From assembly GCF_000949135.2 (NCBI RefSeq), contig NZ_JTAN02000019.1, positions 1,054,001 to 1,118,000 on the forward strand: a stretch of 64,000 nt of DNA, written 5' to 3'. Position numbers and translations under genes: made by a program. The notes under the pieces were generated by a model. It was not told where the DNA came from and made no database searches. It saw nothing but the letters and a program-made list of their open reading frames with translations. Positions 49,814 through 59,844 of the stretch are shown here, piece after piece (position 1 is the first letter of the stretch; every line of letters starts with the position of its first letter). The DNA comes from Burkholderia sp. USMB20. GTDB lineage: Bacteria; Pseudomonadota; Gammaproteobacteria; Burkholderiales; Burkholderiaceae.

Positions 49814-51195
49814 GCGCGGCTCCCGAGCGCGTCGAGCAGCTTCTGGTGCACGCCGCCGAAGCCGCCGTTGCTCATCACGAGTACGTGGTCGCCCGGGCGC
49901 GCGGCCTCGACGACCGACTTCACCAGGAGATGGAGATCGTCGAACGCGCGGGCCTTGTCGCCGAGCGGCGCGAGCGCGTCGCCGAGATTCCAGCCGAGCG
50001 CGTCGCGCCCGGTCGGCGCGCCGTAGCCGAACACCAGGTCGGCGTCGGCGAGACTGGCCGGCAGTTGCGCCTTCATCACGCCGAGCTTCATCGTGTTCGA
50101 ACGCGGCTCGAGCACAGCGAGAATACGGGAGTTTTGGCGGCCGACGCGTGCACGAAGGCCGGCGATCGTGGTTTCGATCGCGGTCGGATGGTGCGCGAAG
50201 TCGTCGTAGACGGTTACCCCATCCACGCTGCCGCGCACTTCCATGCGCCGCTTCACGTTGCGAAACGATGCGAGCGATTCGGCCGCCTGCGCGGGCGGCA
50301 CGCCGACGTGGCGGGCGGCCGCGATCGCCGCGAGCGCGTTCATCCGGTTGTGGTCGCCCTGCACCTGCCACGCGACCTCACCGACACGCTCGGCCTGCGA
50401 ATACACGGCGAAGCGTTCGTCGACCGGCACGCCGTCCTCGGCCGGCAGCGCCTGCCAGCCGCCATCGACGCCGAAGCGCTCGACCTCGCTCCAGCAGCCG
50501 CGCGCGAGCACGCGCTCCAGCGCGTCCGAACGGCCGTTGGTCACGATCCGGCCGACGCCCGGCACGGTGCGCACGAGATGATGGAATTGCGTTTCGATCG
50601 CGGCGAGATCCGGGAAGATGTCGGCGTGATCGAATTCGAGATTGTTGAGCACCGCGGTGCGCGGCCGGTAATGGACGAACTTCGAGCGCTTGTCGAAGAA
50701 CGCCGTGTCGTATTCGTCGGCCTCGATCACGAAGAAACTCGAATCGGTCAGCCGCGCCGATACGCCGAAGTTCAGCGGCACGCCGCCGATCAGGAAGCCC
50801 GGGTTCAGGCCGGCATCTTCCAGCAGCCACGCGAGCATCGACGACGTGGTCGTCTTGCCGTGCGTGCCCGCGACCGCCAGCACCCACTTGCCTGCCAGCA
50901 CGTGTTCGCCGAGCCATTGCGGGCCGGATACATAAGGCAGGCCGCGATCGAGGATCGCCTCCATCAGCGGGTTGCCGCGCGTGACGACGTTGCCGATCAC
51001 GAACAGGTCGGGCTTCAGGTCGATCTGCTCGGCGCCGTAGCCCTCGATCAGCGTGATGCCCTGCGCCTCGAGCTGCGTGCTCATCGGCGGATAGACGCCC
51101 GCGTCGCAACCCGTCACCGTGTGGCCGGCCTCGCGCGCGAGCACGGCGAGACCGCCCATGAAGGTGCCGCAGATGCCAAGAATGTGGATGTGCAT
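49810..51195 (-). CDS. mpl: UDP-N-acetylmuramate:L-alanyl-gamma-D-glutamyl-meso-diaminopimelate ligase
   Basis: Murein-peptide recycling ligase of 461 residues that reattaches the tripeptide to UDP-MurNAc. The N-terminal MHIHILGICGTFMGGLA and the Mur-ligase P-loop AVAGTHGKTTTSSMLAWLLE (about residues 107-126) are diagnostic, followed by FFVIEADEYDTAFFDKRSKFVHYRP and VYDDFAHHPTAIETTI. The start ATG 51195 begins at the conserved MHIHILG. First gene of the mpl-yqiA-rnb-aroE-mtgA operon and divergent from the 51428 gene. Confidence 0.95.
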   Translation of the reverse strand: MHIHILGICGTFMGGLAVLAREAGHTVTGCDAGVYPPMSTQLEAQGITLIEGYGAEQIDLKPDLFVIGNVVTRGNPLMEAILDRGLPYVSGPQWLGEHVLAGKWVLAVAGTHGKTTTSSMLAWLLEDAGLNPGFLIGGVPLNFGVSARLTDSSFFVIEADEYDTAFFDKRSKFVHYRPRTAVLNNLEFDHADIFPDLAAIETQFHHLVRTVPGVGRIVTNGRSDALERVLARGCWSEVERFGVDGGWQALPAEDGVPVDERFAVYSQAERVGEVAWQVQGDHNRMNALAAIAAARHVGVPPAQAAESLASFRNVKRRMEVRGSVDGVTVYDDFAHHPTAIETTIAGLRARVGRQNSRILAVLEPRSNTMKLGVMKAQLPASLADADLVFGYGAPTGRDALGWNLGDALAPLGDKARAFDDLHLLVKSVVEAARPGDHVLVMSNGGFGGVHQKLLDALGSRA

Positions 51196-51427
51196 AGATG
51201 AATGCTTTCGCGCCGCCGGGCGCCGTCGATTCGGAAAGATGGTCTGCGGCACGCCGGACAGGCCGCCCGGCCAACGACTTTCGCCGCGACACAAAGACCG
51301 TCATTGTAACTGACGGCCCGCCGTGCCCGGCGGCCCGAACGACGGATCCGGATGCCGCGCGGCACGGCAGGCGACGCGCGGCCGCACCGCGTTCGGCCGC
51401 CGCGCGATCGAGTATGATTGCCGGATC

Positions 51428-52072
51428 ATGTCTCGCAAACCTCTTGTCGACCCGCGGCGCGCCCGCGAGGAAATCGCCCAGTCCGCCGCCCGCCTGATCG
51501 CGGAGGACGGCCTCGATTACGCCAGCGCGAAACGCAAGGCCGCGCGCCAGCTGTTCGGCGATACGCGCGTTGCCGGCGAATGGCTGCCGGATAACGACCT
51601 GATCGAGGAAGAACTGCGCGAGTACCTCGCCCTGTTCCAGAGCGACACGCAGCCGGACGAACTGCGCCGCCTGCGCGAGATCGCGCTCGACTGGATGCGC
51701 CGGCTCGCCGAGTTCAATCCGTATGTGACGGGCGCGGTGCTGAACGGCACCGCGAACGGGCATTCGGACATCCATTTGCAGATCTTCACCGACAACCCGA
51801 AGGACGTCGCGATCTACCTGCTGAACCAGAACGTTCAGTACGACGTGTCCGAGACGCGGCATTTCGCCGGTCGCGCCGACGTCGAGACGCTCAGCTTCCT
51901 GTGGCGCCCGCGGCGCGACGTGGACGCGATCGGCATTCATGTCGCGCTCTACGCGAGCGACGACCTGCGCGGCGCGGTCAAGGCCGACGCGCGCGGCCGG
52001 GTCGCCCGCGCGGATGCCGTCGCATTGCGTGCGCTCGTCGAAGCCAGCAACGCCCCTTCCGAACCGGAATGA
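51428..52072 (+). CDS. Conserved protein, nucleotidyltransferase-like
   Basis: A 214-residue protein. The N-terminal half is helical and charged (REEIAQSAARLIAEDGLDYASAKRKAARQLFGD). The second half contains PYVTGAVLNGTANGHSDIHLQIFTD, which recalls the minimal nucleotidyltransferase motif G-[GS]...D-x-[DE], but with D-I-H where D-x-D is expected, so catalysis is doubtful. No signal peptide or membrane helix. The start ATG 51428. It sits just upstream of a tlpA-like gene (7 nt gap) and divergent from mpl, a recurrent beta-proteobacterial arrangement. Function unknown. Confidence 0.78.
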   Translation: MSRKPLVDPRRAREEIAQSAARLIAEDGLDYASAKRKAARQLFGDTRVAGEWLPDNDLIEEELREYLALFQSDTQPDELRRLREIALDWMRRLAEFNPYVTGAVLNGTANGHSDIHLQIFTDNPKDVAIYLLNQNVQYDVSETRHFAGRADVETLSFLWRPRRDVDAIGIHVALYASDDLRGAVKADARGRVARADAVALRALVEASNAPSEPE

Positions 52073-52079
52073 TTCAACG

Positions 52080-52631
52080 ATGATGAAACGCATGTTGCCG
52101 CTCGCGGTGGTCGCGGCTGCCGCCGTCGCCGGCGGGCTCGCCGCCGGCCACTGGTTCCGCGGCGGCAGCGCCGATGACGGCGTCGCCGTCGCCGCGCCCG
52201 CTGCGCAGGGCAGCCCGGTCGACCAGCTGTGGGCCGCGTCGCTGACCGGCGTCGACGGCAAGCCGGCGTCGCTCGCCTCCTTCAAGGGCCAGAAGGTCGT
52301 GGTCAATTTCTGGGCGTCGTGGTGCGGCCCGTGCGTCGAGGAGATGCCGGAGCTCGTCGCGCTGTCGCACCAATACAAGCAGAAAGGCATCCGCTTCATC
52401 GGGATCGGCGTCGATTCCGACCAGAACGTGAAGAACTTTCTGCAGAAGGTGAAGGTCGACTATCCGGTTTTCGTCAGCGGTTATGCGGGCGCCGATCTGG
52501 CCCGTAATTTTGGAAATACCGCGGGCGCGCTGCCGTTTACGGTCGTCATCGACGAAACCGGCAAGATTCGCGAGACAAAATTAGGACAAATCCAACCGGC
52601 CGAGCTGAAAAAGACCCTCGACGCGTTGTGA
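52080..52631 (+). CDS. TlpA-like thiol:disulfide thioredoxin
   Basis: A 183-residue membrane-anchored or exported thioredoxin-fold protein. The N-terminal segment (residues 3-24) is a signal anchor. The active site is VNFWASWCGPCVEEMPELVAL with CGPC at residues 82-85, and the cis-Pro loop is ALPFTVVIDETGKI. This layout is that of TlpA/ResA reductants acting in the periplasm, for example in cytochrome c maturation. It starts 7 nt after the upstream gene and precedes the aroQ promoter region. Confidence 0.88.
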   Translation: MMKRMLPLAVVAAAAVAGGLAAGHWFRGGSADDGVAVAAPAAQGSPVDQLWAASLTGVDGKPASLASFKGQKVVVNFWASWCGPCVEEMPELVALSHQYKQKGIRFIGIGVDSDQNVKNFLQKVKVDYPVFVSGYAGADLARNFGNTAGALPFTVVIDETGKIRETKLGQIQPAELKKTLDAL

Positions 52632-52765
52632 TCGCCCTGAACGGCGGCCAGCACGTTGGCGGCGATTTGTACGTCGATCGCCGCAATTTCACGTGAATTC
52701 GCTGATACTTTGCAGCCGCACCGGTAATTCTTGCAGGTCCGGCGCGCTCGGCCGTTCGGCAAAAC

Positions 52766-52795
52766 TAGACAAATTTCTCTAAATAGCGCTAAAGT
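52766..52795 (+). promoter_or_regulatory. Possible promoter of aroQ-accB-accC
   Basis: TAGACA (52766-52771) and TAAAGT (52790-52795) at 18-bp spacing, in an unusually AT-rich stretch 31 nt upstream of the aroQ start. Confidence 0.35.
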
Positions 52796-52825
52796 TCGCG
52801 CAATTCCGCAGAAATAGAAGCGACC

Positions 52826-53278
52826 ATGACACGATTGCTGGTGCTGCACGGCCCCAACCTGAACCTTCTCGGCACCCGGGAACCGGAGGTGTACGGCCGC
52901 GTCACGCTCGCGCAGATCGATCAGGCGCTTGCCGCGCGAGCCCAGGAAGCCGGCGCCGAACTGTCGTCGTTCCAGAGCAACCATGAAGGCGCGCTCGTCG
53001 ACCGCATTCAGGCCGCGCGGGAGGAACAGACCGATTTCATCCTGATCAATCCCGCCGCGTATACGCACACGAGCGTCGCGATCCGGGACGCGATCGCCGG
53101 CGTCGGCATCCCGTTCGTCGAGGTTCATCTGTCGAACGTGCACCGCCGCGAAGCGTTCAGGCATCACTCCTACTTTTCCGACCAGGCCGAAGGCGTGATC
53201 TGCGGGCTCGGCTGGAAAGGTTATCTGTACGCGCTCGAGTACGCGCTGGACAAGCTGCAAGGCGCGTCGCGCGGCTGA
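52826..53278 (+). CDS. aroQ: 3-dehydroquinate dehydratase, type II
   Basis: Dodecameric shikimate-pathway enzyme of 150 residues. It has [21 protein letters not shown] (catalytic Tyr), [33 protein letters not shown] and the His-containing [23 protein letters not shown] 52826 is the family start. aroQ-accB-accC is a common order in proteobacteria. Confidence 0.97.
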   Translation: MTRLLVLHGPNLNLLGTREPEVYGRVTLAQIDQALAARAQEAGAELSSFQSNHEGALVDRIQAAREEQTDFILINPAAYTHTSVAIRDAIAGVGIPFVEVHLSNVHRREAFRHHSYFSDQAEGVICGLGWKGYLYALEYALDKLQGASRG

Positions 53279-53342
53279 TTTCGCGATCTAGATTCAGCGC
53301 CGGTCCCACCGGCGCTTTCACGTATTGAAAGGGGAATTCCCG

Positions 53343-53816
53343 ATGGATCTTCGTAAGCTGAAAACTCTGATCGACCTCGTTTCCGAATCCGGCATCTCCG
53401 AGCTGGAAGTCACGGAAGGCGAAGGCAAGGTGCGTATCGTCAAGAACGCGCCGCCGGTCTACGTGCAGCCGACGGCTGGGTATGCCCCGCAAGTCAGCGC
53501 GCCCGCTCCGTCGGTCGCGCTGCCGACCGAAGGCGCTGCCGCGCCGGCAGCAGGCGCCGCCGCCGCACCGGCCGCCCCGCAAGGCCACGTCGTGACGTCG
53601 CCGATGGTCGGCACGTTCTATCGCGCGCCGTCGCCGGGCGCGGACCCGTTCGTCCAGGTGGGCGACACGGTCAAGGAAGGCCAGACGATCTGCATCATCG
53701 AAGCGATGAAGCTGCTCAACGAGATCGAGTCGGACAAGGCCGGCGTGATCAAGGAAATCCTCGTCGAGAACGGCCAGGCCGTCGAATACGGCCAGCCGCT
53801 TTTCGTGATCGGCTAA
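53343..53816 (+). CDS. accB: Biotin carboxyl carrier protein of acetyl-CoA carboxylase
   Basis: Carries biotin for the first step of fatty acid synthesis. 157 residues: a helical N-terminus ([25 protein letters not shown]), an Ala/Pro linker (about 45-80), and the biotinyl domain, with the biotin Lys123 in [10 protein letters not shown] (the family consensus EAMKM, here EAMKL). The start ATG 53343 follows AAAGGGG; 6 in-frame codons earlier are not conserved. It lies 64 nt after aroQ and 85 nt before accC. Confidence 0.96.
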   Translation: MDLRKLKTLIDLVSESGISELEVTEGEGKVRIVKNAPPVYVQPTAGYAPQVSAPAPSVALPTEGAAAPAAGAAAAPAAPQGHVVTSPMVGTFYRAPSPGADPFVQVGDTVKEGQTICIIEAMKLLNEIESDKAGVIKEILVENGQAVEYGQPLFVIG

Positions 53817-53901
53817 GTCCGCCGCGCGGCCCGTCCGGCCGCGCGCCGCCGATGCTCGCCAGGCGCCGTTCGCGCGCCCCTCGAAGAGACGAATACTCGC
53901 T

Positions 53902-55269
53902 ATGTTTGAAAAAATCCTCATTGCCAACCGCGGTGAAATCGCGCTGCGCATCCAGCGCGCGTGCCGCGAACTCGGCGTCAAGACGGTGGTCGTCTACTCG
54001 GAAGCCGACAAGGAAGCCAAGTACGTGCGCCTCGCGGACGAAGCCGTCTGTATCGGCCCGGCCCCGTCGAACCTGAGCTACCTGAACATGCCGGCGCTGA
54101 TCAGCGCCGCGGAAGTCACCGATGCCGAGGCGATCCACCCCGGCTACGGCTTCCTGTCCGAGAACGCCGACTTCGCGGAACGCGTCGAGCAGTCGGGCTT
54201 CACGTTCATCGGCCCGCGCCCGGAAACGATCCGGATGATGGGCGACAAGGTCACCGCGAAGCAGACGATGATCAAGACCGGCGTGCCGTGCGTGCCGGGC
54301 TCGGAAGGCGCGTTGCCGGACGATCCGAAGGAGATCGTGAAGATTGCGCGCGCGATCGGCTATCCGGTCATCATCAAGGCAGCGGGCGGCGGCGGCGGGC
54401 GCGGGATGCGCGTCGTACACACCGAAGCCGCGCTCGTGAACGCGGTCAACATGACCCGCGAGGAAGCCGGCCGTGCATTCGGCAACCCGCAGGTGTACAT
54501 GGAGAAGTTCCTCGAGAACCCGCGCCACATCGAAATCCAGGTGCTGTCGGACGCGCACAAGAACGCGATCTGGCTCGGCGAGCGCGACTGCTCGATGCAG
54601 CGCCGTCACCAGAAGGTGATCGAGGAAGCGCCGGCGCCCGGCATTCCGCGCCGCCTGATCGAGCGCATCGGCGACCGCTGCGCGGACGCGTGCAAGAAGA
54701 TGGGCTATCTCGGCGCGGGCACGTTCGAATTCCTGTACGAGAACAACGAGTTCTACTTCATCGAGATGAACACGCGTGTGCAGGTCGAGCACCCGGTGTC
54801 GGAGATGATCACGGGCGTCGACATCGTGCAGGAACAGATCCGCATCGCGGCCGGCGAGAAGCTCGCGCTGCGCCAGCGCGACATCGAGTTCCGCGGACAT
54901 GCGATCGAATGCCGGATCAACGCGGAAGATCCGTTCAAGTTCACGCCGTCGCCGGGCCGGATCACGTCGTGGCATACGCCGGGCGGCCCCGGCGTGCGCG
55001 TCGACTCGCATGCGTACAATGGCTATTTCGTACCGCCGAACTATGATTCGATGATCGGCAAGCTGATCACCTACGGCGCGACGCGCGACCAGGCGATCCG
55101 CCGGATGCGCATCGCGCTGTCGGAAATGGTCGTCGAAGGCATCCAGACCAACATCCCGCTGCACCGCGAGCTGATGATCGACTCGAAGTTCGTCGAAGGC
55201 GGCACCAGCATCCACTATCTCGAACACCGGCTCGCCCAGAAGCAGCAGGTCGCACCGGAAGAAGCGTAA
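53902..55269 (+). CDS. accC: Biotin carboxylase of acetyl-CoA carboxylase
   Basis: ATP-grasp enzyme of 455 residues that carboxylates the biotin on AccB. It has [25 protein letters not shown], the glycine-rich loop [17 protein letters not shown], the substrate-side [22 protein letters not shown], and the C-terminal [16 protein letters not shown]. Start ATG 53902. The stop is 2 nt before prmA, so the genes are tightly linked. Confidence 0.97.
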   Translation: MFEKILIANRGEIALRIQRACRELGVKTVVVYSEADKEAKYVRLADEAVCIGPAPSNLSYLNMPALISAAEVTDAEAIHPGYGFLSENADFAERVEQSGFTFIGPRPETIRMMGDKVTAKQTMIKTGVPCVPGSEGALPDDPKEIVKIARAIGYPVIIKAAGGGGGRGMRVVHTEAALVNAVNMTREEAGRAFGNPQVYMEKFLENPRHIEIQVLSDAHKNAIWLGERDCSMQRRHQKVIEEAPAPGIPRRLIERIGDRCADACKKMGYLGAGTFEFLYENNEFYFIEMNTRVQVEHPVSEMITGVDIVQEQIRIAAGEKLALRQRDIEFRGHAIECRINAEDPFKFTPSPGRITSWHTPGGPGVRVDSHAYNGYFVPPNYDSMIGKLITYGATRDQAIRRMRIALSEMVVEGIQTNIPLHRELMIDSKFVEGGTSIHYLEHRLAQKQQVAPEEA

Positions 55270-55271
55270 GC

Positions 55272-56174
55272 ATGAGCTATCGCGAACTCGTCGTCGAACT
55301 GGCCCGTGAGCATGCGGAGGCGCTGTCCGACGCGCTGCTCGACCTCGGCGCGCTGTCGGTGTCCGTCGAGGACGCCGACGCCGACACGCCCGACGAACAG
55401 CCGCTCTTCGGCGAGCCCGGCCTCGTTCCCGAACGCACCGCGTGGCAGCACTCGCGCGTGATCGCGCTGCTGTCGCCCGATCACGACCCGGCCGTGCTGC
55501 TCGCGGCGGCCGCGAACGAGATCGGCGTCGCCGAGACGCCGAAGTTCGACGTGCGCGAAGTCGAGGAACAGGACTGGGTGCGGCTCACGCAGTCGCAGTT
55601 CGAGCCGATTCCGATCGGCGAGCGGATCTGGGTCGTGCCGTCGTGGCACGACGCGCCCGACCCCGACGCGCTGATCCTCGAACTCGACCCCGGTCTCGCG
55701 TTCGGCACCGGCAGCCACCCGACCACGCGTCTGTGCATGGAATGGCTCGAACAATCGGTGAAGCCTGGCCTGTCGGTGCTCGACTACGGCTGCGGCTCGG
55801 GCATTCTCGCGATCCTCGCGCGGAAATGCGGGGCGAACCCCGTGGTCGGCATCGACATCGATCCGCAGGCGGTCGAATCGGCGCGCCAGAACAGCGAACG
55901 CAACCATGCGGAAGTCACATACGGGCTGCCCGATGCGTGCCCGGCCGGCGAATTCGACATCGTCGTCGCCAACATCCTGTCGAACCCGCTGAAACTGATG
56001 GCGTCGATGCTCGCATCGAAGGTGAAACCGGGCGGGCGCATCGCGCTGTCGGGCGTGCTCGCGCGCCAGGCGGACGAAGTCGCGGCCGTCTATGCGCGCT
56101 ACGTCGACATCTCGGTCTGGCGCGAACACGAAGGTTGGGTATGCCTCGCCGGAACCCGGCGGGAAAGCCATTAG
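55272..56174 (+). CDS. prmA: Ribosomal protein L11 methyltransferase
   Basis: S-adenosylmethionine-dependent enzyme of 300 residues that trimethylates L11. The N-terminal recognition domain ends in [38 protein letters not shown], and the class I SAM motif is [20 protein letters not shown] (about residues 169-188). Motif IV is [15 protein letters not shown]. It starts 2 nt after accC, a conserved accBC-prmA order. Confidence 0.96.
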   Translation: MSYRELVVELAREHAEALSDALLDLGALSVSVEDADADTPDEQPLFGEPGLVPERTAWQHSRVIALLSPDHDPAVLLAAAANEIGVAETPKFDVREVEEQDWVRLTQSQFEPIPIGERIWVVPSWHDAPDPDALILELDPGLAFGTGSHPTTRLCMEWLEQSVKPGLSVLDYGCGSGILAILARKCGANPVVGIDIDPQAVESARQNSERNHAEVTYGLPDACPAGEFDIVVANILSNPLKLMASMLASKVKPGGRIALSGVLARQADEVAAVYARYVDISVWREHEGWVCLAGTRRESH

Positions 56175-56219
56175 AATAGCGCTGTCCTTCACTCTGGCCA
56201 GCAGGCCGCCCGGCTCGAC

Positions 56220-57590
56220 ATGCTTCTTGCGACGCGCTGCCCTCATTGCGAAACCGTCTTCCGGCTGCAGCAGGAACAGCTCTCGCTGCATGACGGGCTC
56301 GTGCGTTGCGGACACTGTCAGCAGGTCTTCGACGCATCGCAGTCGCTCGTGCCCGATCCGGCACCGCCGGAATCCGCGCTGACCGAAGCGGCGCCGGTCG
56401 AGCCGGCCGCCGCCAACCCGCAGCACGACGCCGCGCCCGCGCGGCTCTTCACCACCGACGCACCGGTCGAACCGGCGGCCGGTTCCGATTACCAGCCGGA
56501 AGGCTGGGACATGTGGGCGCCGTGGCTCGATGCCGGCGTCGACCCGTCCCTGCAGCACAGTGTCGAGACCGTGCGCGCCGAGCCGCTGATCCCGCTTGCG
56601 CTGCCGTCGACGGAATCCGGTGTGGTTCACCTGTCCGGCACGCCGGCACCGATCGCATCGCAGCCGGCCGAGTTGCACGCCGTCGCCGCGCGATCGGCCG
56701 GACCGGATGCAGTGCCGCCCGAAACCGACGAACCGCTCACGCCGCTCACCGAACCCGACCTGCGCGAACCGCGCTTCGTCGCGCCCGCGCCATCGGTCGA
56801 ACCCGCCGCAGCAGCGCCCGTCGAACCGGTCGGCAACGCGCGCTTCGCCGTGCCCGACGACGAGCACGCGCCACGCGAACCGCGCTTCGCGTTCAGGCCG
56901 GTACAAGCCGAGCCCGGACTCGAACCGAAACCCGAACCCGACACCCACGCCGAACGTGCCGCCGCACCGGCCGCAGCCGCCAGCGAATCGGGTGCCGAAC
57001 CGGACGTACAACCGGCCGTCCAATCAGCGGCCCCCTTCCCCGCCGCACTGTCCGACGACGATCGCCCGCCCTTCGCCGTGACGCGCGAGCCGCGCGCGCA
57101 GCAGCGACGTGGAACGCTCGGCGGCTTTTTCGGCGGCCTCGTCGCGGCCGTGCTCGCGGTGCTGCTCGTCGCGCAGCTCGCGTGGTGGCAGCGCGAAACC
57201 GTGATGATCTACTGGCCCGTCACGCAGGGCTGGTTCCGGCAGGCGTGCGCGCCGCTCGGCTGCAAGGTGACGCCGCCGCGCGCGATCGACGGCCTGCGGC
57301 TCGACGCGGCCGACCTGCGCCAGATCGACGGCCCGCGCGTGCTGGAGTTGAAGGTGCCGCTGACGAACCGCTACCGCGTCGCGCTCGCCTACCCGTCGCT
57401 CGAGCTGACGCTGCTCGACGACACGAATCACGTGACCGTGCGCCGCGTGCTCGCGCCGCGCGACTACGTGCGCCCGGGCATGCCGATCGACGCCGGGCTG
57501 CCGCCCGGCACGACACAGACGATGGTCGTCCGTCTCGACACGAACGGCGCGCCCGCCTCGAATTTCCGCGTCCAGATCTTCTATCCGTGA
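56220..57590 (+). CDS. Zinc-ribbon and DUF3426 membrane protein
   Basis: A 456-residue protein in three parts. An N-terminal zinc ribbon of the MJ0042 type has C7-x2-C10 (CPHC) and C30-x2-C33 (CGHC). A long (~250-residue) Pro/Ala/Glu-rich linker follows, with repeated EPA and EP motifs. One membrane helix (about residues 298-318, FFGGLVAAVLAVLLVAQLAWW) leads to a periplasmic DUF3426 domain (LRLDAADLRQIDGPRVLELKVPLTNRYRVALAYPSLELTLLD). Start ATG 56220, 45 nt after prmA. Function is unknown; the accBC-prmA-DUF3426 neighbourhood is typical of Burkholderia. Confidence 0.85.
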   Translation: MLLATRCPHCETVFRLQQEQLSLHDGLVRCGHCQQVFDASQSLVPDPAPPESALTEAAPVEPAAANPQHDAAPARLFTTDAPVEPAAGSDYQPEGWDMWAPWLDAGVDPSLQHSVETVRAEPLIPLALPSTESGVVHLSGTPAPIASQPAELHAVAARSAGPDAVPPETDEPLTPLTEPDLREPRFVAPAPSVEPAAAAPVEPVGNARFAVPDDEHAPREPRFAFRPVQAEPGLEPKPEPDTHAERAAAPAAAASESGAEPDVQPAVQSAAPFPAALSDDDRPPFAVTREPRAQQRRGTLGGFFGGLVAAVLAVLLVAQLAWWQRETVMIYWPVTQGWFRQACAPLGCKVTPPRAIDGLRLDAADLRQIDGPRVLELKVPLTNRYRVALAYPSLELTLLDDTNHVTVRRVLAPRDYVRPGMPIDAGLPPGTTQTMVVRLDTNGAPASNFRVQIFYP

Positions 57591-57662
57591 CGCCCCGCGG
57601 CGCGCGCATGCGCGCCGTCTCAACCCGCGCGCCGCTGCGGCGCGCTATTTCGGAGCACGAAC

Positions 57663-58166
57663 ATGAGCAAAGTTACGCTGGGTGGCAACCCGATCGATCT
57701 CGCCGGCACGTTCCCGGCCGTCGGCTCGCAAGCCCCCGACTTCAAGCTGGTCGGCAAGGACCTCGCCGACCTGTCGCTCGCCAGCTTCGCCGGCAAGCGC
57801 AAGGTGCTGAACATCGTCCCGAGCCTCGATACGCCCACCTGCGCGACGTCTACCCGCAAGTTCAACGAAGCCGCGTCGTCGCTCGACAACACGGTCGTGG
57901 TGGTCGTGTCCGGCGACCTGCCGTTCGCCGCCACGCGCTTCTGCACGACCGAAGGCCTCGCGAACGTCGTGACGGCTTCGACGTTCCGCGGCGGCCGCGC
58001 GTTCGCGAACGCATACGGCGTCGACGTGACGAGCGGCCCGCTGAACGGCCTGACGGCCCGCGCGGTCGTCGTGCTCGACGCGCAGGACAAGGTGCTCCAC
58101 GCGGAACTCGTCGGCGAGATCAAGGACGAGCCGAACTACGACGCAGCGCTCGCCGCACTGAAGTAA
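57663..58166 (+). CDS. tpx: Thiol peroxidase Tpx (atypical 2-Cys peroxiredoxin)
   Basis: A 167-residue lipid- and hydroperoxide-scavenging enzyme. The peroxidatic Cys60 lies in [16 protein letters not shown] and the resolving Cys94 in [12 protein letters not shown], the correct spacing for Tpx. The N-terminal [15 protein letters not shown] and the C-terminal LLHAELV...[12 protein letters not shown] are typical. Start ATG 57663 with GGAG upstream. Thioredoxin-dependent; cytoplasmic or periplasmic location is not decided by an obvious signal peptide, which is absent. Confidence 0.95.
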   Translation: MSKVTLGGNPIDLAGTFPAVGSQAPDFKLVGKDLADLSLASFAGKRKVLNIVPSLDTPTCATSTRKFNEAASSLDNTVVVVVSGDLPFAATRFCTTEGLANVVTASTFRGGRAFANAYGVDVTSGPLNGLTARAVVVLDAQDKVLHAELVGEIKDEPNYDAALAALK

Positions 58167-58260
58167 CCCGCAGCCGCCCGGCCCTGCCGCGCGAGGCCCG
58201 ACGGCCTGCGCGCGCCGGCCGGGCAGCCGCCTCCCTTTGCTCTCTACAGGAACGCACGCC

Positions 58261-59199
58261 TTGACTACGCTGATTTGCGGCTCGCTCGCCTACGACAACA
58301 TCATGACCTTCGAAGGCCGGTTTCGCGAGCACATCCTGCCCGACCAGGTTCACCTTCTGAACGTGAGCTTCCTCGTGCCGACGATGCGTCGCGAATTCGG
58401 CGGTTGCGCGGGGAACATCGCCTACGCGCTGCACATGCTCGGCGGCGACGCGCGCATCATGGCGACGGTCGGCGCGAACGACGCCGATCGCTATCTCGAG
58501 CGTCTCGACAGCCTCGGCCTGTCGAAGGCCAGCATACGCGTGGTGCCCGAAACGCACACCGCGCAGGCGATGATCACGACCGATCTCGAGAACAACCAGA
58601 TCACCGCATTCCACCCGGGCGCGATGATGCAGTCGCACCTGAACCGCGCGGACGAAGTGTCGGGCGTGAAGCTCGGCATCGTCGCGCCGGATGGCTTCGA
58701 CGGGATGGTCCAGCACGCCGAGCAATTCGCGAAAGCCGGCATCCCGTTCATCTTCGATCCGGGCCAGGGCCTGCCGCTGTTCGACGGTGCGACGCTGCGC
58801 CGCATCATTGAACTCGCCACCTTCGTTGCGGTCAACGACTACGAGGGCAAACTCGTCAGCGACAAGACGGGCTGGTCCGAACAGGAAATCGCCAGCCGGG
58901 TTCAGGCGTTGATCATCACGCGCGGCGAGCGCGGCGCCACCATTCTTCACAAAAACGGCGAAGAACAGATTCCGGTCGTGCAAGCCGAGCGTGTCGTCGA
59001 TCCGACCGGCTGCGGCGACGCCTTCCGGGGCGGCCTGCTGTACGGCATCGAGAATGGCCTCGACTGGGCAACCACGGGCCGCCTCGCGAGCCTGATGGGC
59101 TCGATCAAGATCGCCCACCAGGGGCCTCAAACTTACGCACTGACGCGCGCCGAAATCGACGCGCGCTTCGAGGCTGCCTTCGGGTACAGTCTCAAATGA
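58261..59199 (+). CDS. PfkB-family nucleoside kinase
   Basis: A 312-residue ribokinase-fold kinase. It has LICGSLAYDNIMTFEGRFREHILPDQ, EFGGCAGNIAYALHMLGG, the substrate-lid region and the ATP/anion-hole signature VDPTGCGDAFRGGLLYG. Burkholderia thailandensis has a characterized nucleoside kinase (BthNK) of this type and length that phosphorylates adenosine and inosine-like nucleosides, so this is probably its orthologue. Start TTG 58261 with AGGAA upstream; an in-frame TTG 8 codons earlier is less likely. A lipoprotein gene follows 19 nt later. Confidence 0.82.
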   Translation: MTTLICGSLAYDNIMTFEGRFREHILPDQVHLLNVSFLVPTMRREFGGCAGNIAYALHMLGGDARIMATVGANDADRYLERLDSLGLSKASIRVVPETHTAQAMITTDLENNQITAFHPGAMMQSHLNRADEVSGVKLGIVAPDGFDGMVQHAEQFAKAGIPFIFDPGQGLPLFDGATLRRIIELATFVAVNDYEGKLVSDKTGWSEQEIASRVQALIITRGERGATILHKNGEEQIPVVQAERVVDPTGCGDAFRGGLLYGIENGLDWATTGRLASLMGSIKIAHQGPQTYALTRAEIDARFEAAFGYSLK

Positions 59200-59218
59200 A
59201 TATTGTGGGAGAGCAAAG

Positions 59219-59692
59219 ATGTTGACCAAGAAAACCCTCACGCTCGCTGCCATGCTGACGGCCACGCTGACGCTCGCCGGCTGCTTCACGGCGCCGGGCT
59301 CGGCAGATGTCTATAGCGTCGGCCAGGCGCAGCGCGAGCAAACCGTGCGCATGGGCACCGTCGAAAGCGTCCGTGCGGTGCGCATCCAGTCCGATGGCGG
59401 CGGCAGCGCGATCGGCACGCTCGGCGGCGGCGCGCTCGGCGCAGTCGCGGGCAGCGCGATCGGCGGCGGCAAGGGATCGATCCTGACGGCCATCGCGGGC
59501 GGTCTCGTCGGCGCGGTCGCAGGCAACGCGGTCGGCGAAAACCTCAGCACGGCGAACGGCGTCGAAATCACCGTGCGCCTCGACAACGGCGACCTGCGCT
59601 CGATCACGCAGGCAGCGAGCGGCGAAGTGTTCCGCGCCGGCGAACGGGTGCGACTGCTGTCGAGCGGCGGCGTCACGCGCGTCACGCACTAA
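59219..59692 (+). CDS. Glycine-zipper outer-membrane lipoprotein (SlyB/Pcp-like)
   Basis: A 157-residue lipoprotein with lipobox LAGC (Cys22). Two glycine-zipper stretches follow: GSAIGTLGGGALGAVAGSAIGGG and ILTAIAGGLVGAVAGNAVGE (about residues 63-105), the 2TM glycine-zipper domain of the SlyB/Pal-like 17-kDa antigen family. The C-terminal part has a beta strand set (VEITVRLDNGDLRSITQ). These proteins help maintain the outer membrane under stress. Start ATG 59219; a strong terminator follows the stop. Confidence 0.88.
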   Translation: MLTKKTLTLAAMLTATLTLAGCFTAPGSADVYSVGQAQREQTVRMGTVESVRAVRIQSDGGGSAIGTLGGGALGAVAGSAIGGGKGSILTAIAGGLVGAVAGNAVGENLSTANGVEITVRLDNGDLRSITQAASGEVFRAGERVRLLSSGGVTRVTH

Positions 59693-59728
59693 CGAGCATC
59701 CTCAGCACGCGGCGCAAGCCGCGGTCGA

Positions 59729-59761
59729 ACGCATGTGCGAAGCTGCACATGCGTTTTTTTT
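59729..59761 (+). terminator. Intrinsic terminator after the glycine-zipper lipoprotein gene
   Basis: Arms ACGCATGTGC (59729-59738) and GCACATGCGT (59745-59754) form a perfect 10-bp stem with a 6-nt loop, then a run of T to 59761. Confidence 0.93.
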
Positions 59762-59803
59762 CGTCCGTGCCCGGCAGCCGGCCGGCCCATCGATGCAGGC
59801 GGA

Positions 59804-59840
59804 CGAAAAAAATCCCGCCACCTGAGCCAGATGGCGGGAT
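59804..59840 (-). terminator. Intrinsic terminator of the histone H1-like gene
   Basis: Arms ATCCCGCCA (59812-59820) and TGGCGGGAT (59832-59840), a perfect 9-bp stem. On the minus strand it is followed by TTTTTT. It ends the 59908-60615 gene. Confidence 0.9.
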
Positions 59841-59844
59841 CGAT

